This document shows, piece after piece, positions 43,835 to 54,056 of a stretch of 64,000 bases of DNA; positions within the stretch are counted from its first letter, which is position 1, and each line of letters begins with the position of its first letter. Origin of the DNA: Roseospira visakhapatnamensis (GTDB lineage: Bacteria; Pseudomonadota; Alphaproteobacteria; Rhodospirillales; Rhodospirillaceae). The position numbers and the translations under genes are program-made. Below the pieces are notes generated by a model, which was not told the DNA's origin, searched no databases, and worked only from the letters and a program-made list of their open reading frames with translations. The stretch lies in NCBI RefSeq assembly GCF_014197915.1, contig NZ_JACIGK010000016.1:1-64000 (forward strand). Reading direction: 5' to 3'.

Positions 43835-44290
43835 ATGCTGGACTCCTTGAAGAAGATCTTGTTCGGCGACGAACAGAAGCCCGACGTGTCCCCGGAACAC
43901 GAGGTGCAGTTCGCCGTCGCGGTCCTGCTGGCGGAAGCCGCCACCATGGATGGCGCCATCGACGACGCCGAGACCAAGCGCATCCGTGAGTTGCTGGTAA
44001 CCCACTTCGGCCTGTCCCTGGCCGAGGCCGCTCAACTGATGGGCGAGGCCGACGCCGCCCTGGCCAACCGCGTGGAACTCTACGGTCCGTCTCGCGTGCT
44101 GAAAGACGCCCTGGACTATCCGCAGCGTATCGAATTGATCGAGATGTTGTGGGATGTTGTCTATGCTGACGGCGTCGTCCATGACTACGAGGCGAACCTG
44201 ATGCGCCGCCTGGGCGGCCTGCTCTTCGTCGATGACCAGGACAGCGGTACGGCCCGCAAGCGCGTGCTGGAGCGGCGAGGGCTGGCCTGA
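43835..44290 (+). CDS. TerB-family protein
   Basis: 151-aa all-helical TerB-like domain: VQFAVAVLLAEAATMDGAID, then RIELIEMLWDVVYADGVVHDYE with conserved acidic residues that bind metal in TerB. Named after tellurite resistance, but stand-alone copies are common in alphaproteobacteria and no other ter genes are near, so tellurite resistance should not be inferred. Confidence 0.85.
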   Translation: MLDSLKKILFGDEQKPDVSPEHEVQFAVAVLLAEAATMDGAIDDAETKRIRELLVTHFGLSLAEAAQLMGEADAALANRVELYGPSRVLKDALDYPQRIELIEMLWDVVYADGVVHDYEANLMRRLGGLLFVDDQDSGTARKRVLERRGLA

Positions 44291-44435
44291 CCGGGACAGC
44301 GACGATGACAACGATCGAACATTGAGACGATCAACGATTTAGACGATTGACCGTTGAGATAAAGCAAACGGCGGCGCGATGGACCGGTCGGCGGTTCCGC
44401 GCGTCACTGGACCGACACGATGGAGCTTCGTTCCC

Positions 44436-44774
44436 ATGACCTACGTCGTCACCGAAAACTGCATTAAGTGCAAGTTCCAGGACTGCGTCGAGGTGTGCCC
44501 CGTGGACTGCTTCTACGAGGGTGAGAATTTTCTCGTCATCAATCCTGACGAGTGTATCGATTGCGGTGTCTGCGAGCCGGAATGCCCGGCCGAGGCCATC
44601 TTTCCGGACTCCGACGACCGCGCCACCGGTTGGCTGGAGATCAATCGGGACTTCTCCGAACAATGGCCGAACATCACCCGCAAGGGCGATCCCCTCGCCG
44701 ATGCCGACGACTGGAAGGACAAGCCCGGAAAGAAGGACCTGCTGAGCGACAAGCCGGGCGTCGGCACCACCTGA
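44436..44774 (+). CDS. fdxA: FdxA-type 7Fe ferredoxin
   Basis: 112 aa. The N-terminal half has the 3Fe-4S/4Fe-4S Cys pattern: [20 protein letters not shown], then [12 protein letters not shown]. The C-terminal extension (after residue ~60) is typical of FdxA of alphaproteobacteria and Azotobacter. Cytoplasmic electron carrier. carD follows 796 bases later. Confidence 0.95.
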   Translation: MTYVVTENCIKCKFQDCVEVCPVDCFYEGENFLVINPDECIDCGVCEPECPAEAIFPDSDDRATGWLEINRDFSEQWPNITRKGDPLADADDWKDKPGKKDLLSDKPGVGTT

Positions 44775-45570
44775 GCGCCCGCGGCGACGGGGCGGTCTCC
44801 CCATCGGTCGCCTCTTTCGGTCGCTCCCCCTCCCTCGCAAGGCTCTGCGTCGGGCATCCCGCCCAAGGATCTCCGTCGGGAAAAGGGGCGCCGACGTGCC
44901 CCGGTCTCGCGGCCGGCGGCGCCGCGGTGACCCGGCGGGACCCCAGACACGGAACGCTCCGCGGTGCCCCGAAGACGGGACGCCGTGTCCTGGCTTGGGC
45001 ATACCGCGCCTGCGAGATTCACCTGTGAAATTGTGAACGTTTGTGGTAACACTGTGGGCATCCGTCAGTCCCTTGAGGAGGATCGGGTGGTCTTGTTCGT
45101 GCCGGGTGGGGAACCGTCCCGAACGGCATGGCGGCCACGGTTGACAGGGGTATGGGTGCCGGAGTGTGGGGGTCGGGCGTGTCGGACCGGGAACGTCGGT
45201 ATGGAGGACGTTCGGTCGCGGACACCAAGCCTCGGCGCCCTGGTCCGCGAACCTTGGCTGGTTTGACCTCAGCCGGTGGTGCGCGGGAAGACGGCTTCAC
45301 GAGACCAGACGCAGACGAGGCGCTCAGGGCCGTGGTGACGGGGTCTTGCGCTCTCCAAAGGTCTTCGGTTCCGCGAACGGAGGCCGGGGAGAGTGTGTCC
45401 CTGGGCCGGACGGTCGGTGCCGACGGGACCGTTCGTTCAAGCCTCCGTCCGGCGACCGTGTCCGACAGCCCCGTCCTGCGCGAGCCATGCCCGTCGACCA
45501 CACTGTCGGCCCGGGTGGGCCGCGTCGGGCACTCCCAGCAGGGGCCTGGACCAACAAGACGAGTGAGACG
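44775..45570. other. 796-base stretch without a recognised gene before carD
   Basis: Open frames are present in several registers but none looks like protein: composition is Arg/Gly/Pro-rich in all. A TTGACA hexamer at 45141-45146 is present without a good -10. Probably a long carD leader plus the fdxA 3' region. Confidence 0.4.
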
Positions 45571-46068
45571 ATGACCAAAAAGGCGGCATTTTCCGTTGGC
45601 GATCACGTGGTGTATCCGACCCATGGCGTGGGCCTCATCGGGGGGATCGAGACCCAGACCATCAGCGGCATGGAGTTGGATCTGTACGTCATCGCGTTCG
45701 AGCGCAGTCGCATGACCCTGCGCGTGCCCGTGGCCAAGGCCACCCGCTCCGGCCTGCGCAAGCTGTCCAGCAAGCAGGAAATGCAGACCGCGTTGAGCAC
45801 CCTGAAGGGCCGCGCGCGCGTCAAGCGCACGATGTGGAGTCGCCGCGCCCAGGAGTACGAGCAGAAGATCAACTCCGGCGACCCGGTGTCCATCGCCGAG
45901 GTGGTGCGCGACCTGTTCCGCAGCGCCTCCCAGCCGGAGCAGTCCTACTCGGAGCGTCAGATCTACGAGCAGGCCCTGGAGCGTCTGGCCTGCGAACTGG
46001 CGGCCATCGAGTCCATCGAGCCCGACGCCGCCTCCCAGAAGGTCGAGAAACTGTTGTCGGCGGCCTGA
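45571..46068 (+). CDS. carD: CarD-family transcription regulator
   Basis: 165 aa. The N-terminal RNA-polymerase-interacting domain ([20 protein letters not shown]) and the C-terminal helical DNA-binding domain ([20 protein letters not shown], then EVVRDLF) are both present. CarD stabilises open complexes at promoters and affects rRNA transcription. The ATG at 45571 is the only start that gives the conserved N-terminus. Confidence 0.93.
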   Translation: MTKKAAFSVGDHVVYPTHGVGLIGGIETQTISGMELDLYVIAFERSRMTLRVPVAKATRSGLRKLSSKQEMQTALSTLKGRARVKRTMWSRRAQEYEQKINSGDPVSIAEVVRDLFRSASQPEQSYSERQIYEQALERLACELAAIESIEPDAASQKVEKLLSAA

Positions 46069-46109
46069 CCCGGGTCGCCCCGCCGTCCGGGCTCGGCCCG
46101 CCGCATGCC

Positions 46110-46145
46110 GCCGCGCCGTTCTCAGACGGCGCGGCTTGTTTTTTG
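46110..46145 (+). terminator. Intrinsic terminator after carD
   Basis: Perfect 10-bp stem GCCGCGCCGT/ACGGCGCGGC, 6-base loop, then TTGTTTTTTG. One of the strongest intrinsic terminators in the window. Confidence 0.9.
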
Positions 46146-46225
46146 CGCCACGGCCGCCCGGTGTCTCGCCATCCCCCTCGCGTCTCCGATTCGATCCGCA
46201 TAGCCCTGTTCAGGAACGCCGCGTC

Positions 46226-47869
46226 ATGCCTGCCTCGTCCCGTTCTCACGCTCCCGGCGACGCCGATGCCCTGCGCGCCGCCGCATTCGAAAGCACCGCC
46301 TGGCCCTTTCAGGAGGCGCGCCGCCTGCTGACCGACCGCCTCAAGGGCGCGGCCCCGGCCAAGGGCTATGTCCTGTTCGAGACCGGCTACGGCCCGTCCG
46401 GCCTGCCGCACATCGGCACCTTCGGCGAGGTGGTGCGCACCACCATGGTGCGGCGCGCCTTCCAGTGCCTGGCGCCGCACATCCCGACACGGCTGTTCGC
46501 CTTCTCCGACGACATGGACGGCCTGCGCAAGGTCCCCGACAACATCCCCAACAAGGACATGGTGGCCGAGCATTTGGGCAAGCCGCTCACGCGCATCCCC
46601 GACCCGTTCGGCACCCACGAGAGCTTCGGCCATCACAACAACGCCCGGCTGCGGGCGTTCCTGGACTCGTTCGGCTTCGACTACACCTTCCAGTCGGCCA
46701 CCGAGTGCTACACCTCGGGCGCGTTCGACGAGGCCCTGTTGTCGGTCCTGCGCCATTACGACGCGGTCAAGGACGTGGTGCTGCCGACGCTGGGCGCGGA
46801 GCGCCGGGCCACCTACGCGCCGTTCCTGCCGGTGTGCCCGAGGACCGGCCGTGTCCTGCAAGCCCCGGTGCTGGAGACCGCCCCGGACGCCGGCACCCTC
46901 GTCTACCAGGCCGAGGACGGGACCAAGGTGGAGACTCCGGTCACTGGCGGCGCCTGCAAGCTGCAATGGAAGGCCGACTGGGGCACGCGCTGGCATGCGC
47001 TGGGCGTGGACTACGAGATGTCCGGCAAGGACCTGATCGACAGCGTGCGCCTGTCCAGCCGCATCTGCACCATCCTGGGCAGCACGCCGCCGGTCAGCCT
47101 GACCTACGAGCTGTTCCTGGACGACAAGGGACAGAAGATTTCCAAGTCCAAGGGCAACGGCCTCGCCGTCGAGGACTGGCTGAAGTACGCCAACGCGGAA
47201 AGCCTGTCCCTGTTCATGTACCAGAAGCCCAAGGCGGCCAAGAAGCTGTACTTCGACGTCATCCCCCGGAACGTGGACGACTATCTGTCGCACCTGGAGG
47301 CGTTCGAGAGGCAGGATGCCAAGGGGCGCCTGTCCAACCCGGTCTGGCATATTCACGACGGCCGGCCGCCCCGGGAAGAGGCGCATCTGTCGTTCGGGAT
47401 CCTGCTGAACCTGGCCGGCGTCTGCCACGCCGAGGATTCGGCCGTCCTGTGGCACTACATCAGCCGCTACGCCCCCGGCGCCACACCGGAAACGGCCCCG
47501 ATCCTGGACCGGCTGGTCGGCCATGCCCTGGCCTACTACCGTGATTTCGTGTTGCCGGCGAAGCGCTACCGGCCGGCCACGGCGGCCGAGGCGCGGGCGC
47601 TGGAGGATCTGCGCGCGGCGCTGGCCGAGGCTCCCCCCGAAGCCGATGCCGAGGGCCTGCAAACCCTCGTCTACGAGGTGGGCAAGCGCCATGGCGACAC
47701 GGTCGGCGACCTGAAGGGTTGGTTCAAGGCGCTCTACCAGATCCTGCTGGGCCAGGACCAGGGGCCGCGCATGGGCTCGTTCATCGCCCTCTATGGTCGC
47801 GCCGAAACCCTGGTCCTGCTCGACCGCGCCATCGCCGGGGAGGATCTGAGCGCAAGCGATGGCCCCTGA
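46226..47869 (+). CDS. lysK: Class I lysyl-tRNA synthetase
   Basis: 547 aa. Charges tRNA-Lys. The class I signatures are visible: HIGT (residues 62-65, in [11 protein letters not shown]) and KISKSKG (~302-308, the KMSKS loop). The class I form, common in archaea and in alphaproteobacteria, is used here instead of the class II LysRS. The ATG at 46226 starts the conserved part. Confidence 0.95.
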   Translation: MPASSRSHAPGDADALRAAAFESTAWPFQEARRLLTDRLKGAAPAKGYVLFETGYGPSGLPHIGTFGEVVRTTMVRRAFQCLAPHIPTRLFAFSDDMDGLRKVPDNIPNKDMVAEHLGKPLTRIPDPFGTHESFGHHNNARLRAFLDSFGFDYTFQSATECYTSGAFDEALLSVLRHYDAVKDVVLPTLGAERRATYAPFLPVCPRTGRVLQAPVLETAPDAGTLVYQAEDGTKVETPVTGGACKLQWKADWGTRWHALGVDYEMSGKDLIDSVRLSSRICTILGSTPPVSLTYELFLDDKGQKISKSKGNGLAVEDWLKYANAESLSLFMYQKPKAAKKLYFDVIPRNVDDYLSHLEAFERQDAKGRLSNPVWHIHDGRPPREEAHLSFGILLNLAGVCHAEDSAVLWHYISRYAPGATPETAPILDRLVGHALAYYRDFVLPAKRYRPATAAEARALEDLRAALAEAPPEADAEGLQTLVYEVGKRHGDTVGDLKGWFKALYQILLGQDQGPRMGSFIALYGRAETLVLLDRAIAGEDLSASDGP

Positions 47870-47905
47870 CCCGCGTCCCCAGCCCCCCGCGCGGTCCCGG
47901 GACCG

Positions 47906-48652
47906 GTGATCGCGCCGCCGCCCCATGACGCGGCGGCCCACGCCGCCTTCATCCGCGGCCAGACCGCCGTGGCCACGGCCCCCCTGGTGCCCGAACTGCG
48001 TCTTCACCTGGCGACCGAGGTCACGCCGCTGTGGCAGGCGACCGAGGCGCTGATGCGCGACACCGGCCTGGAGCCGCCGTTCTGGGCCTTCGCCTGGCCC
48101 GGCAGCCAGGCCCTGGCGCGCCTGGTGCTGGACCGCCCGGACCTGGTGCGCGGCCGCCGGGTGCTCGACTTCGCCGCCGGATGCGGACTGGCGGGGCTGG
48201 CCGCCGCCCGCGCCGGAGCGGCATCGGTCCTCTGCGCCGACGTGGACCCGCTGGCGGTCGCCGCCATCCGCCTGAACGCGGCCCTCAACGGCCTCTCCCC
48301 GCGCGTCGCGGTGACCGTGGCGGATCTCCTGGCGGCCGACGGCGTGCCCGCCGAACCCCATGCCCATCTGGGGGACGGGGCCGTGATCCTGGCCGGAGAC
48401 GTGTGCTACGAGCGCGCGATGGCGGATCGGGTCACCTGCCTCCTGGTCGCCCAGGCCGACGCCGGCGCTCATGTGTTGCTGGCCGATCCTGGCCGTGCTT
48501 ATCTTCCAGACTCACGACTGAAGGTTGAGGTCCGGCTGAGGGTTCCTACATCTTTGGAGCTGGAGGACCGCGATGTTCGCGAAACCACGGTCTACCGGCT
48601 GCGTGCCGGCAGCGATGCGACCTCATCCCAGACGAAGGAGACCCCCTCATGA
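47906..48652 (+). CDS. Seven-beta-strand methyltransferase, ETFB lysine methyltransferase-like
   Basis: 248 aa. FIRGQTAVATAPLVPELRLH, then PPFWAFAWPGSQALARLVLD, motif I VLDFAAGCGLAGLAAARAGA and VLCADVDPLAVAAIRLNAAL. This set is typical of the group that includes mitochondrial ETFB lysine methyltransferase and its alphaproteobacterial relatives. The substrate is inferred from family only. GTG start. The stop overlaps the next gene (ATGA). Confidence 0.78.
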   Translation: MIAPPPHDAAAHAAFIRGQTAVATAPLVPELRLHLATEVTPLWQATEALMRDTGLEPPFWAFAWPGSQALARLVLDRPDLVRGRRVLDFAAGCGLAGLAAARAGAASVLCADVDPLAVAAIRLNAALNGLSPRVAVTVADLLAADGVPAEPHAHLGDGAVILAGDVCYERAMADRVTCLLVAQADAGAHVLLADPGRAYLPDSRLKVEVRLRVPTSLELEDRDVRETTVYRLRAGSDATSSQTKETPS

Positions 48653-49308
48653 CCGCCGTGCCGCCCCTGCCATCCATCCTCACCGACTACATCCGTGACC
48701 GGGGCATCGAGGAGCCCGCGCCGCTCGCCGACCTGCGCCGGGCGACCGAGGCCATGGAAAACGCCAGTTGGGCCAGCAGCGCCGAGCAGGCCGCCCTGCT
48801 GGCCTTCCTGGCGCGCCTGGTGGGCGCCCGCAACACCCTGGATATCGGCACATTCACGGGCTACAGCGCCCTGGCGGTGGCCTACGCCCTGCCGCCCGAC
48901 GGCGAGGTGCACGCCTTCGACACGTCCCCGGACCTCGCGGACTTCGCCCGGCGCCACTGGGACGCCGCCGGCCTGGGCGAGCGCATCCACCTTCATGTCG
49001 GCCCCGCCGCCGACAGCCTGGATGCCCTGCTGGCCCAGGACCGCGCCGGGACGTTCGACATGGCCTTCATCGACGCCGACAAGCCGGCCTACCCCGGCTA
49101 CTTCGAACAGGCGTTGCGGCTGGTGCGGCCGGGCGGGCTGATCGCCCTGGACAACATGCTGTGGCGGGGCAAGGTGACCGATCCCGAGACCACCGACGAC
49201 AAGGCCGTCGCCCTGCGCGCGCTGACCGACCGGATCCACGCCGACAGCCGGGTCGATGCCTGCCTGGTGCCGATCCGCGACGGCTTGCTGCTCACGCGGG
49301 TGCGCTGA
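48649..49308 (+). CDS. O-methyltransferase (caffeoyl-CoA OMT-like)
   Basis: 219 aa, class I SAM enzyme of the metal-dependent O-methyltransferase family 3: NTLDIGTFTGYSALAVAYAL, then FDMAFIDADKPAYPGYFEQ with the metal-binding DADK, and GGLIALDNMLWRGKV. Small-molecule catechol-like substrates are typical, but the natural substrate is unknown. Coupled to the preceding methyltransferase gene. Confidence 0.9.
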   Translation: MTAVPPLPSILTDYIRDRGIEEPAPLADLRRATEAMENASWASSAEQAALLAFLARLVGARNTLDIGTFTGYSALAVAYALPPDGEVHAFDTSPDLADFARRHWDAAGLGERIHLHVGPAADSLDALLAQDRAGTFDMAFIDADKPAYPGYFEQALRLVRPGGLIALDNMLWRGKVTDPETTDDKAVALRALTDRIHADSRVDACLVPIRDGLLLTRVR

Positions 49309-49480
49309 CCGGCCGCCGGCTCGCGTGCGGGGCTCGGACCTCGGCTCGGCACGCTTCGCTCGCGCGGGGTGATACCAGCGGCGGATGAGTGTGACTCATC
49401 CGCCAAGCGATCCCGGCCCACTCCCCCACCCCACCACCCCAAGCATACTGTCGTGGGTAGCCGGGTGGGCCGGCCATCAT

Positions 49481-49499
49481 GAGAATGGTTTGCATTATC
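49481..49499 (+). promoter_or_regulatory. Fur-type iron box upstream of bfd
   Basis: GAGAATGGTTTGCATTATC: near-palindrome of the GATAATG...CATTATC Fur/Irr-type form. It lies ~60 bases before the bfd start, as expected for an iron-regulated promoter. Confidence 0.6.
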
Positions 49500-49558
49500 G
49501 CCCTTCGATGCCTATGATGGGAGGCAGGATCGGAATCATTGGCCTTGAAGGGTGTCCC

Positions 49559-49756
49559 ATGTACGTGTGCAACTGCAAAGGTCTGCGGGAAAATCAGGTC
49601 CGGACCTCTATCCAGGCGGGCGCCCACAAGGTGGCCCAAGTCTTTCATGCCTGCGGAGAGAGCCCGCAATGCGCCCGCTGCGTCCATCGGATCGTCACCC
49701 TGATCCGCGCGGAAGCGCCGCGCACCCGCCGGGACGACGTGTCCCGTCACGCCTGA
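49559..49756 (+). CDS. bfd: Bacterioferritin-associated ferredoxin (Bfd-like)
   Basis: 65 aa [2Fe-2S] protein: MYVCNCKGLRENQVR and CGESPQCARC give the four Cys (CxC...CxxxxCxxC). Bfd reduces ferric iron inside bacterioferritin and so releases it. The ATG at 49559 has AAGGGTG upstream. The bfr gene follows on the same strand 241 bases later. Confidence 0.92.
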   Translation: MYVCNCKGLRENQVRTSIQAGAHKVAQVFHACGESPQCARCVHRIVTLIRAEAPRTRRDDVSRHA

Positions 49757-49997
49757 TCCCGTGACGGGTGGCGCGCCCGCTTCTCCCGGGCAGATTTTGT
49801 CGGCGGTCGGTGAGGCGGACCGTTGACGCCCGGCTCCGGTCGAAGCCCTGGCCTTTTTCCCTGACCAGCCCTACCATCGGCCCCCGACGCGGCTTACATG
49901 CCGGATCGGACGCGGGTCCGCGCGCGTGCGTCATCGACCTCCCCAGACACGCGAACAGACACTGACTCACACCGACCACCGCCTCGGAGAGACAGGC

Positions 49998-50492
49998 ATG
50001 AAGGGTGACAAATCCGTTCTGGACCTGCTGAACACGGTCCTGACCAACGAACTGACGGCCGTCAACCAGTACTTCCTGCATGCCCGCATGCTGAAGAACT
50101 GGGGGTTCCTGCGGCTGGCCGACACCGTCCATCACGAGTCCATCGAGGAGATGCAACACGCCGATCTGGTCATCGAGCGTATCCTGCTGCTGGAAGGGCT
50201 GCCCAACCTCCAGGATCTGCACACACTCAGCATCGGCGAGACCGTGCCCGAGTGCCTGAAGGCCGACCTGGCGCTGGAACACGGCGCCCACGAAACCCTG
50301 GTGACCGGCGTCGCCCTGTGCGAGGCCAAGCAGGACTTCGTCAGTCGGGACCTGCTGCGCGGCATCCTGAGCGATACCGAGGAGCATATCGACTGGCTGG
50401 AAACCCAGGTGCACCTGATCGAGCAGGTGGGCGTCGGCGGCTACCTGCAAGAACACATGTTCGGCGGCGAGGGTGACAACGGCGCCGCGTAG
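49998..50492 (+). CDS. bfr: Bacterioferritin
   Basis: 164 aa, iron-storage cage protein with ferroxidase residues: N-terminal [17 protein letters not shown] (Glu18-type), [12 protein letters not shown] (Glu51, heme ligand Met52 and His54 types kept), and [12 protein letters not shown] (Glu127, His130 types). The heme-ligating Met at the subunit interface is conserved, so it is a haem-containing Bfr. Preceded by Bfd; likely one iron regulon. Confidence 0.95.
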   Translation: MKGDKSVLDLLNTVLTNELTAVNQYFLHARMLKNWGFLRLADTVHHESIEEMQHADLVIERILLLEGLPNLQDLHTLSIGETVPECLKADLALEHGAHETLVTGVALCEAKQDFVSRDLLRGILSDTEEHIDWLETQVHLIEQVGVGGYLQEHMFGGEGDNGAA

Positions 50493-50546
50493 GCCGTCCG
50501 ATCGCGCCGTCTGTCGCGGTCTTTGGCGGATCGCCGGTCCGGGTGC

Positions 50547-52334
50547 TCAGGGGGCGTGACCCCGCCGCCGGGCCCGGGCCTCGCGGGCGATCCGCAGATA
50601 CGCGTCCACGTCCACCCCATCGACCTGCTCCGGCTGAAGGAACATCTCCGCATAGGCCGTGTGCACGCCGCCCGAGAGGAACAGCTCGAACAGGTCCGGG
50701 TCGATGTGGTCGTCCTGTACCATGAGGGACAGGATGCGCACGCTTTCGTTCAGGGTCTTCGGCTTCTTGTAGGGCCGGTCGGAGGCGGTCAGGGCCTCGA
50801 ACACGTCGGCGATGGCCATCATGCGCGCCAGCGGCGACATGTCCTCGCCGCGCAGGCCCCGGGGATAACCGGTGCCGTCCATCTTTTCGTGGTGATTGCC
50901 GGCGATTTCCGGCACCCGCGCCAGGTGCCGGGGAAAGGGCATCTGGTCCAGCATCCGTTGGGTCACGACGATGTGGTCGTTGATCTTCTGGCGTTCCTCC
51001 TCGGCGATGGTGCCGCGACTGATGCACAGGTTGTAGATCTCGCCGAAGTCATAGCCGTCCACCCGATGATCCGGCCGGTTGGACAACAGGGGCTCCACCG
51101 CCGGCGGCGGCGGCGGCGGGCATTCGGCCTGGCGGTGGCGCTCCTGCCAGGACAGGCCGGCGGTGCGGTCGAAGTGGCGCACCCACGGACGGTCACCGAT
51201 GCACCGCACCCGCGCCATGTGCTCCGGCGACATGAACTCGCCACCGATGTTGCAGGTGGCGACGAAGGTGAAGTCATCATCCAGCCGGGCGATCTCGGCG
51301 TCGCGGGTGGCGCGGGCCTCGGCCTCGTCGGCGCCCTCGGCCACCGTCCGCCAGTAGGCGATCTCGGCGTCCCGGCGCAGCACCTCGAAGCGGACGCGCA
51401 CCTCGTGGATGCGGTTGTGGATGATCTCCAGCTTGGTGGCCTTGTCCATCACGTACTCGGGTGTGGTCACCTTGCCGCAGTCGTGCAGATAAGCGGCCAC
51501 ATGCAGTTCGTACCACTCGGCCTCGTCCAGCCCGAACTCGGCATAGGGACCGTCGGTGGCCGAGCAGGCGGCCTCCGCCATCAGCTTGGCGATGGCCGGC
51601 ACCCGCTCGCAATGGCCGCTGGTGTAGGGGGACTTGGCGTCGATGGCCCCGGCCATGATCTTGATGAGCGCGTCCAGCAGGTCGCGTTGCGCGCGCATCA
51701 GGGTCTGGTTGTCCAGCGCGATGGCCGCCTGCGCCGCCAGCGCCTCCACCAGGCTTTCGATCTCGCGGGAGAACGGCACCACGGTGCCGTGCTCGTCCAT
51801 GGCGTTGATGAGTTGCAGGACGCCGATCACCTCGTCGGTGTGATTGCGCAGCGGAATGGTGAGAAAGGATTGCGACCGGTACCCCGTGCCGGCGTCGAAC
51901 CGGCGGGTCCCGGAGAAGTCGAACGCCTCGGACTCGTAGGCGTCGGGGATGTTGATGGTGTGCCCCGACAAGGCCGCCGCCGTGCAGACGTTATGGTAGT
52001 TGGGCCGGCCGTCCGGCGTTTCCATCCGCAGCAGCGGGAAGGTCACGGGATCGGCGGCGGAGCCCCCCATGGCCAGGTTCAGGCTGTCGTTGCGCAGGAT
52101 GGCGAAGCGCAAGGCGGTGCCCGCCTCGTCACGCAGGTACAGCGTTCCCCCGTCGGCCCGGCCCAGCGCCTTGGCCTCCAGGAGGATCCGTTCCACCAGG
52201 ACATCGTGGTCGCGCTCCGCCGCCATGGCCAGACCGGCCTGGATGAGGCGGCTCAAGTGTTCCTCGCGCTCCTGCTCGCGGCTCAGCACGGCGGCAGCGT
52301 CGCGGGCGACCGTTCGGGACTCGGACGACGGCAT
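50547..52334 (-). CDS. GAF / HD-GYP phosphodiesterase with large insertion
   Basis: 595 aa. GAF domain (residues ~25-190: GGTLYLRDEAGTALRF, IGVLQLINAMD), then an HD-GYP domain: HDCGK near 284 and HHEKMDGTGYP near 485, HD-GYP metal and GYP motifs intact. Active HD-GYP enzymes degrade cyclic di-GMP; the GAF likely senses a small molecule. The spacing of ~195 residues between the HD and GYP motifs is about three times the usual, because of an insertion with a hexaproline run (near 430). Confidence 0.9.
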   Translation of the reverse strand: MPSSESRTVARDAAAVLSREQEREEHLSRLIQAGLAMAAERDHDVLVERILLEAKALGRADGGTLYLRDEAGTALRFAILRNDSLNLAMGGSAADPVTFPLLRMETPDGRPNYHNVCTAAALSGHTINIPDAYESEAFDFSGTRRFDAGTGYRSQSFLTIPLRNHTDEVIGVLQLINAMDEHGTVVPFSREIESLVEALAAQAAIALDNQTLMRAQRDLLDALIKIMAGAIDAKSPYTSGHCERVPAIAKLMAEAACSATDGPYAEFGLDEAEWYELHVAAYLHDCGKVTTPEYVMDKATKLEIIHNRIHEVRVRFEVLRRDAEIAYWRTVAEGADEAEARATRDAEIARLDDDFTFVATCNIGGEFMSPEHMARVRCIGDRPWVRHFDRTAGLSWQERHRQAECPPPPPPAVEPLLSNRPDHRVDGYDFGEIYNLCISRGTIAEEERQKINDHIVVTQRMLDQMPFPRHLARVPEIAGNHHEKMDGTGYPRGLRGEDMSPLARMMAIADVFEALTASDRPYKKPKTLNESVRILSLMVQDDHIDPDLFELFLSGGVHTAYAEMFLQPEQVDGVDVDAYLRIAREARARRRGHAP

Positions 52335-52526
52335 GACGGGCCTCAAGACGGTGCTGTGCCAAGGTCCCGGGATCGACCCCCAAACCGCCGATCCGGGGCA
52401 GCAGTTATGTCTTAGGATAGCAGTCTATCGAACGAGGTGGTAAGGAAAAGCCCCGCGTGGCGTGGATGCGGACGATCCCAGGTTGCGCCTCCCGCCGCCG
52501 CGCTCCAGCCCTCCGGGAGAGCCGCG

Positions 52527-54056
52527 ATGCCCTTCGAGTCCCTGCGCGATTTCATGGACCACCTGGAGAAGGCCGGCCGGCTGCGGCGGGTGGGGGTGCC
52601 GGTCTCGCCGATCCTGGAGATGACCGAGATCCAGACCCGCCTACTGGCCGAGGGCGGTCCGGCGGTGCTGTTCGAGCAGGTGGTGGGCGACGGCGGGCGG
52701 CGCTACGACATGCCCATGCTGGTCAACCTGTTCGGCACCGTGGAGCGGGTCGCCTGGGGCATGGACCGCACGCCCGACCAATTGCGCCAGGTGGGCGAGA
52801 CCCTGGCCTTCCTGAAGCAGCCGGAGCCGCCCGGGGGCTGGCGCCAGGCCATGGAGTTGATGCCGCTCCTGAAGACCGTGCTGGCCATGAAGCCGCGCAC
52901 GCTGGGCGCGGGCAAGGCGCCCTGCCAGGACGTGGTGCTGACCGGCGGCGACATCGACCTCGGGCGGCTGCCGGTGCAGACCTGCTGGCCCGGAGAGCCG
53001 GCGCCGCTGATCACCTGGCCGCTGGTGGTCACCCAGGGACCGCAGGCGGACCGCAAGGGCGGCCGGCGCGAGGACGGCTTCAACCTGGGCATCTACCGCA
53101 TGCAGGTGACCGGGCGCGACACCACCCTGATGCGCTGGCTGAAGCATCGCGGCGGCGCCCAGCACTATCGCCGCTGGGCCGCCGAGAAGAAGCAGCCCCT
53201 GCCCGCCGCCGTCGTCCTGGGCGCCGACCCCGGGACCATCCTGGCGGCGGTGACGCCGGTCCCGGACACCCTGTCGGAATACCAGTTCGCCGGCCTGCTG
53301 CGGGGCAGGAAGGTGGACCTGGTGGATTGCAAGACCGTGCCCCTGAAGGTGCCGGCCACCGCCGAGATCGTGCTGGAGGGCCATGTGCTGCTGGACGAGT
53401 TCGGCGACGAGGGTCCCTATGGCGACCACACCGGCTATTACAACAGCGTCGAGCCGTTCCCGGTGTTCCGCCTGTCGGCCATCACCATGCGCCGCAAGCC
53501 CATCTACCTGTCCACCTTCACCGGCCGGCCGCCGGACGAGCCCAGCGTGCTCGGCGAGGCCCTGAACGAGGTGTTCATCCCGCTGCTCACCCAGCAGTTC
53601 CCGGAGATCGTCGACTTCTGGCTGCCGCCGGAGGGCTGCTCCTACCGCATCGCCGTGGTCAGCATGCGCAAGGCGTACCCGGGCCACGCCAAGCGGGTGA
53701 TGATGGGCGTGTGGTCGTTCCTGCGCCAGTTCATGTACACCAAGTTCGTGATCGTGGTGGACGACGACGTGAACGCCCGCGACTGGAAGGACGTGATGTG
53801 GGCCCTGTCCACGCGCATGGACCCGGGCCGCGACATCACGGTGGTCGAGGGCACGCCCATCGACTACCTGGACTTCGCCAGCCCGGAAAGCGGCCTGGGC
53901 GGCAAGATCGGCCTGGACGCCACCAACAAATGGCCGCCCGAGACCCATCGCGAGTGGGGCCAGAAGCTGCGCATGGCCGATGACATCATCGACCAGGTCA
54001 ACCGGCGCTGGGGCGATTACGGCCTGCCGGGCAGCGGCACACCGATCTGGCGGTAG
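52527..54056 (+). CDS. ubiD: UbiD-family decarboxylase
   Basis: 509 aa. Decarboxylates 3-polyprenyl-4-hydroxybenzoate in ubiquinone synthesis, using prenylated FMN made by UbiX. Typical: [50 protein letters not shown] and GSGTPIWR at the end. ATG 52527 with GGGAGA upstream. No ubiX or other ubi genes are visible nearby. Confidence 0.93.
   Translation: MPFESLRDFMDHLEKAGRLRRVGVPVSPILEMTEIQTRLLAEGGPAVLFEQVVGDGGRRYDMPMLVNLFGTVERVAWGMDRTPDQLRQVGETLAFLKQPEPPGGWRQAMELMPLLKTVLAMKPRTLGAGKAPCQDVVLTGGDIDLGRLPVQTCWPGEPAPLITWPLVVTQGPQADRKGGRREDGFNLGIYRMQVTGRDTTLMRWLKHRGGAQHYRRWAAEKKQPLPAAVVLGADPGTILAAVTPVPDTLSEYQFAGLLRGRKVDLVDCKTVPLKVPATAEIVLEGHVLLDEFGDEGPYGDHTGYYNSVEPFPVFRLSAITMRRKPIYLSTFTGRPPDEPSVLGEALNEVFIPLLTQQFPEIVDFWLPPEGCSYRIAVVSMRKAYPGHAKRVMMGVWSFLRQFMYTKFVIVVDDDVNARDWKDVMWALSTRMDPGRDITVVEGTPIDYLDFASPESGLGGKIGLDATNKWPPETHREWGQKLRMADDIIDQVNRRWGDYGLPGSGTPIWR

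Noticed and set aside
43835-44290. Tellurite resistance locus
   Set aside because: Only a single terB-like gene is present. The TehB-like methyltransferase lies 6 kb away in another context, so no resistance operon can be claimed.
45141-45170. TTGACA at 45141 as carD promoter
   Set aside because: No acceptable -10 hexamer lies at 16-18 bases, so the -35-like match alone is not enough.
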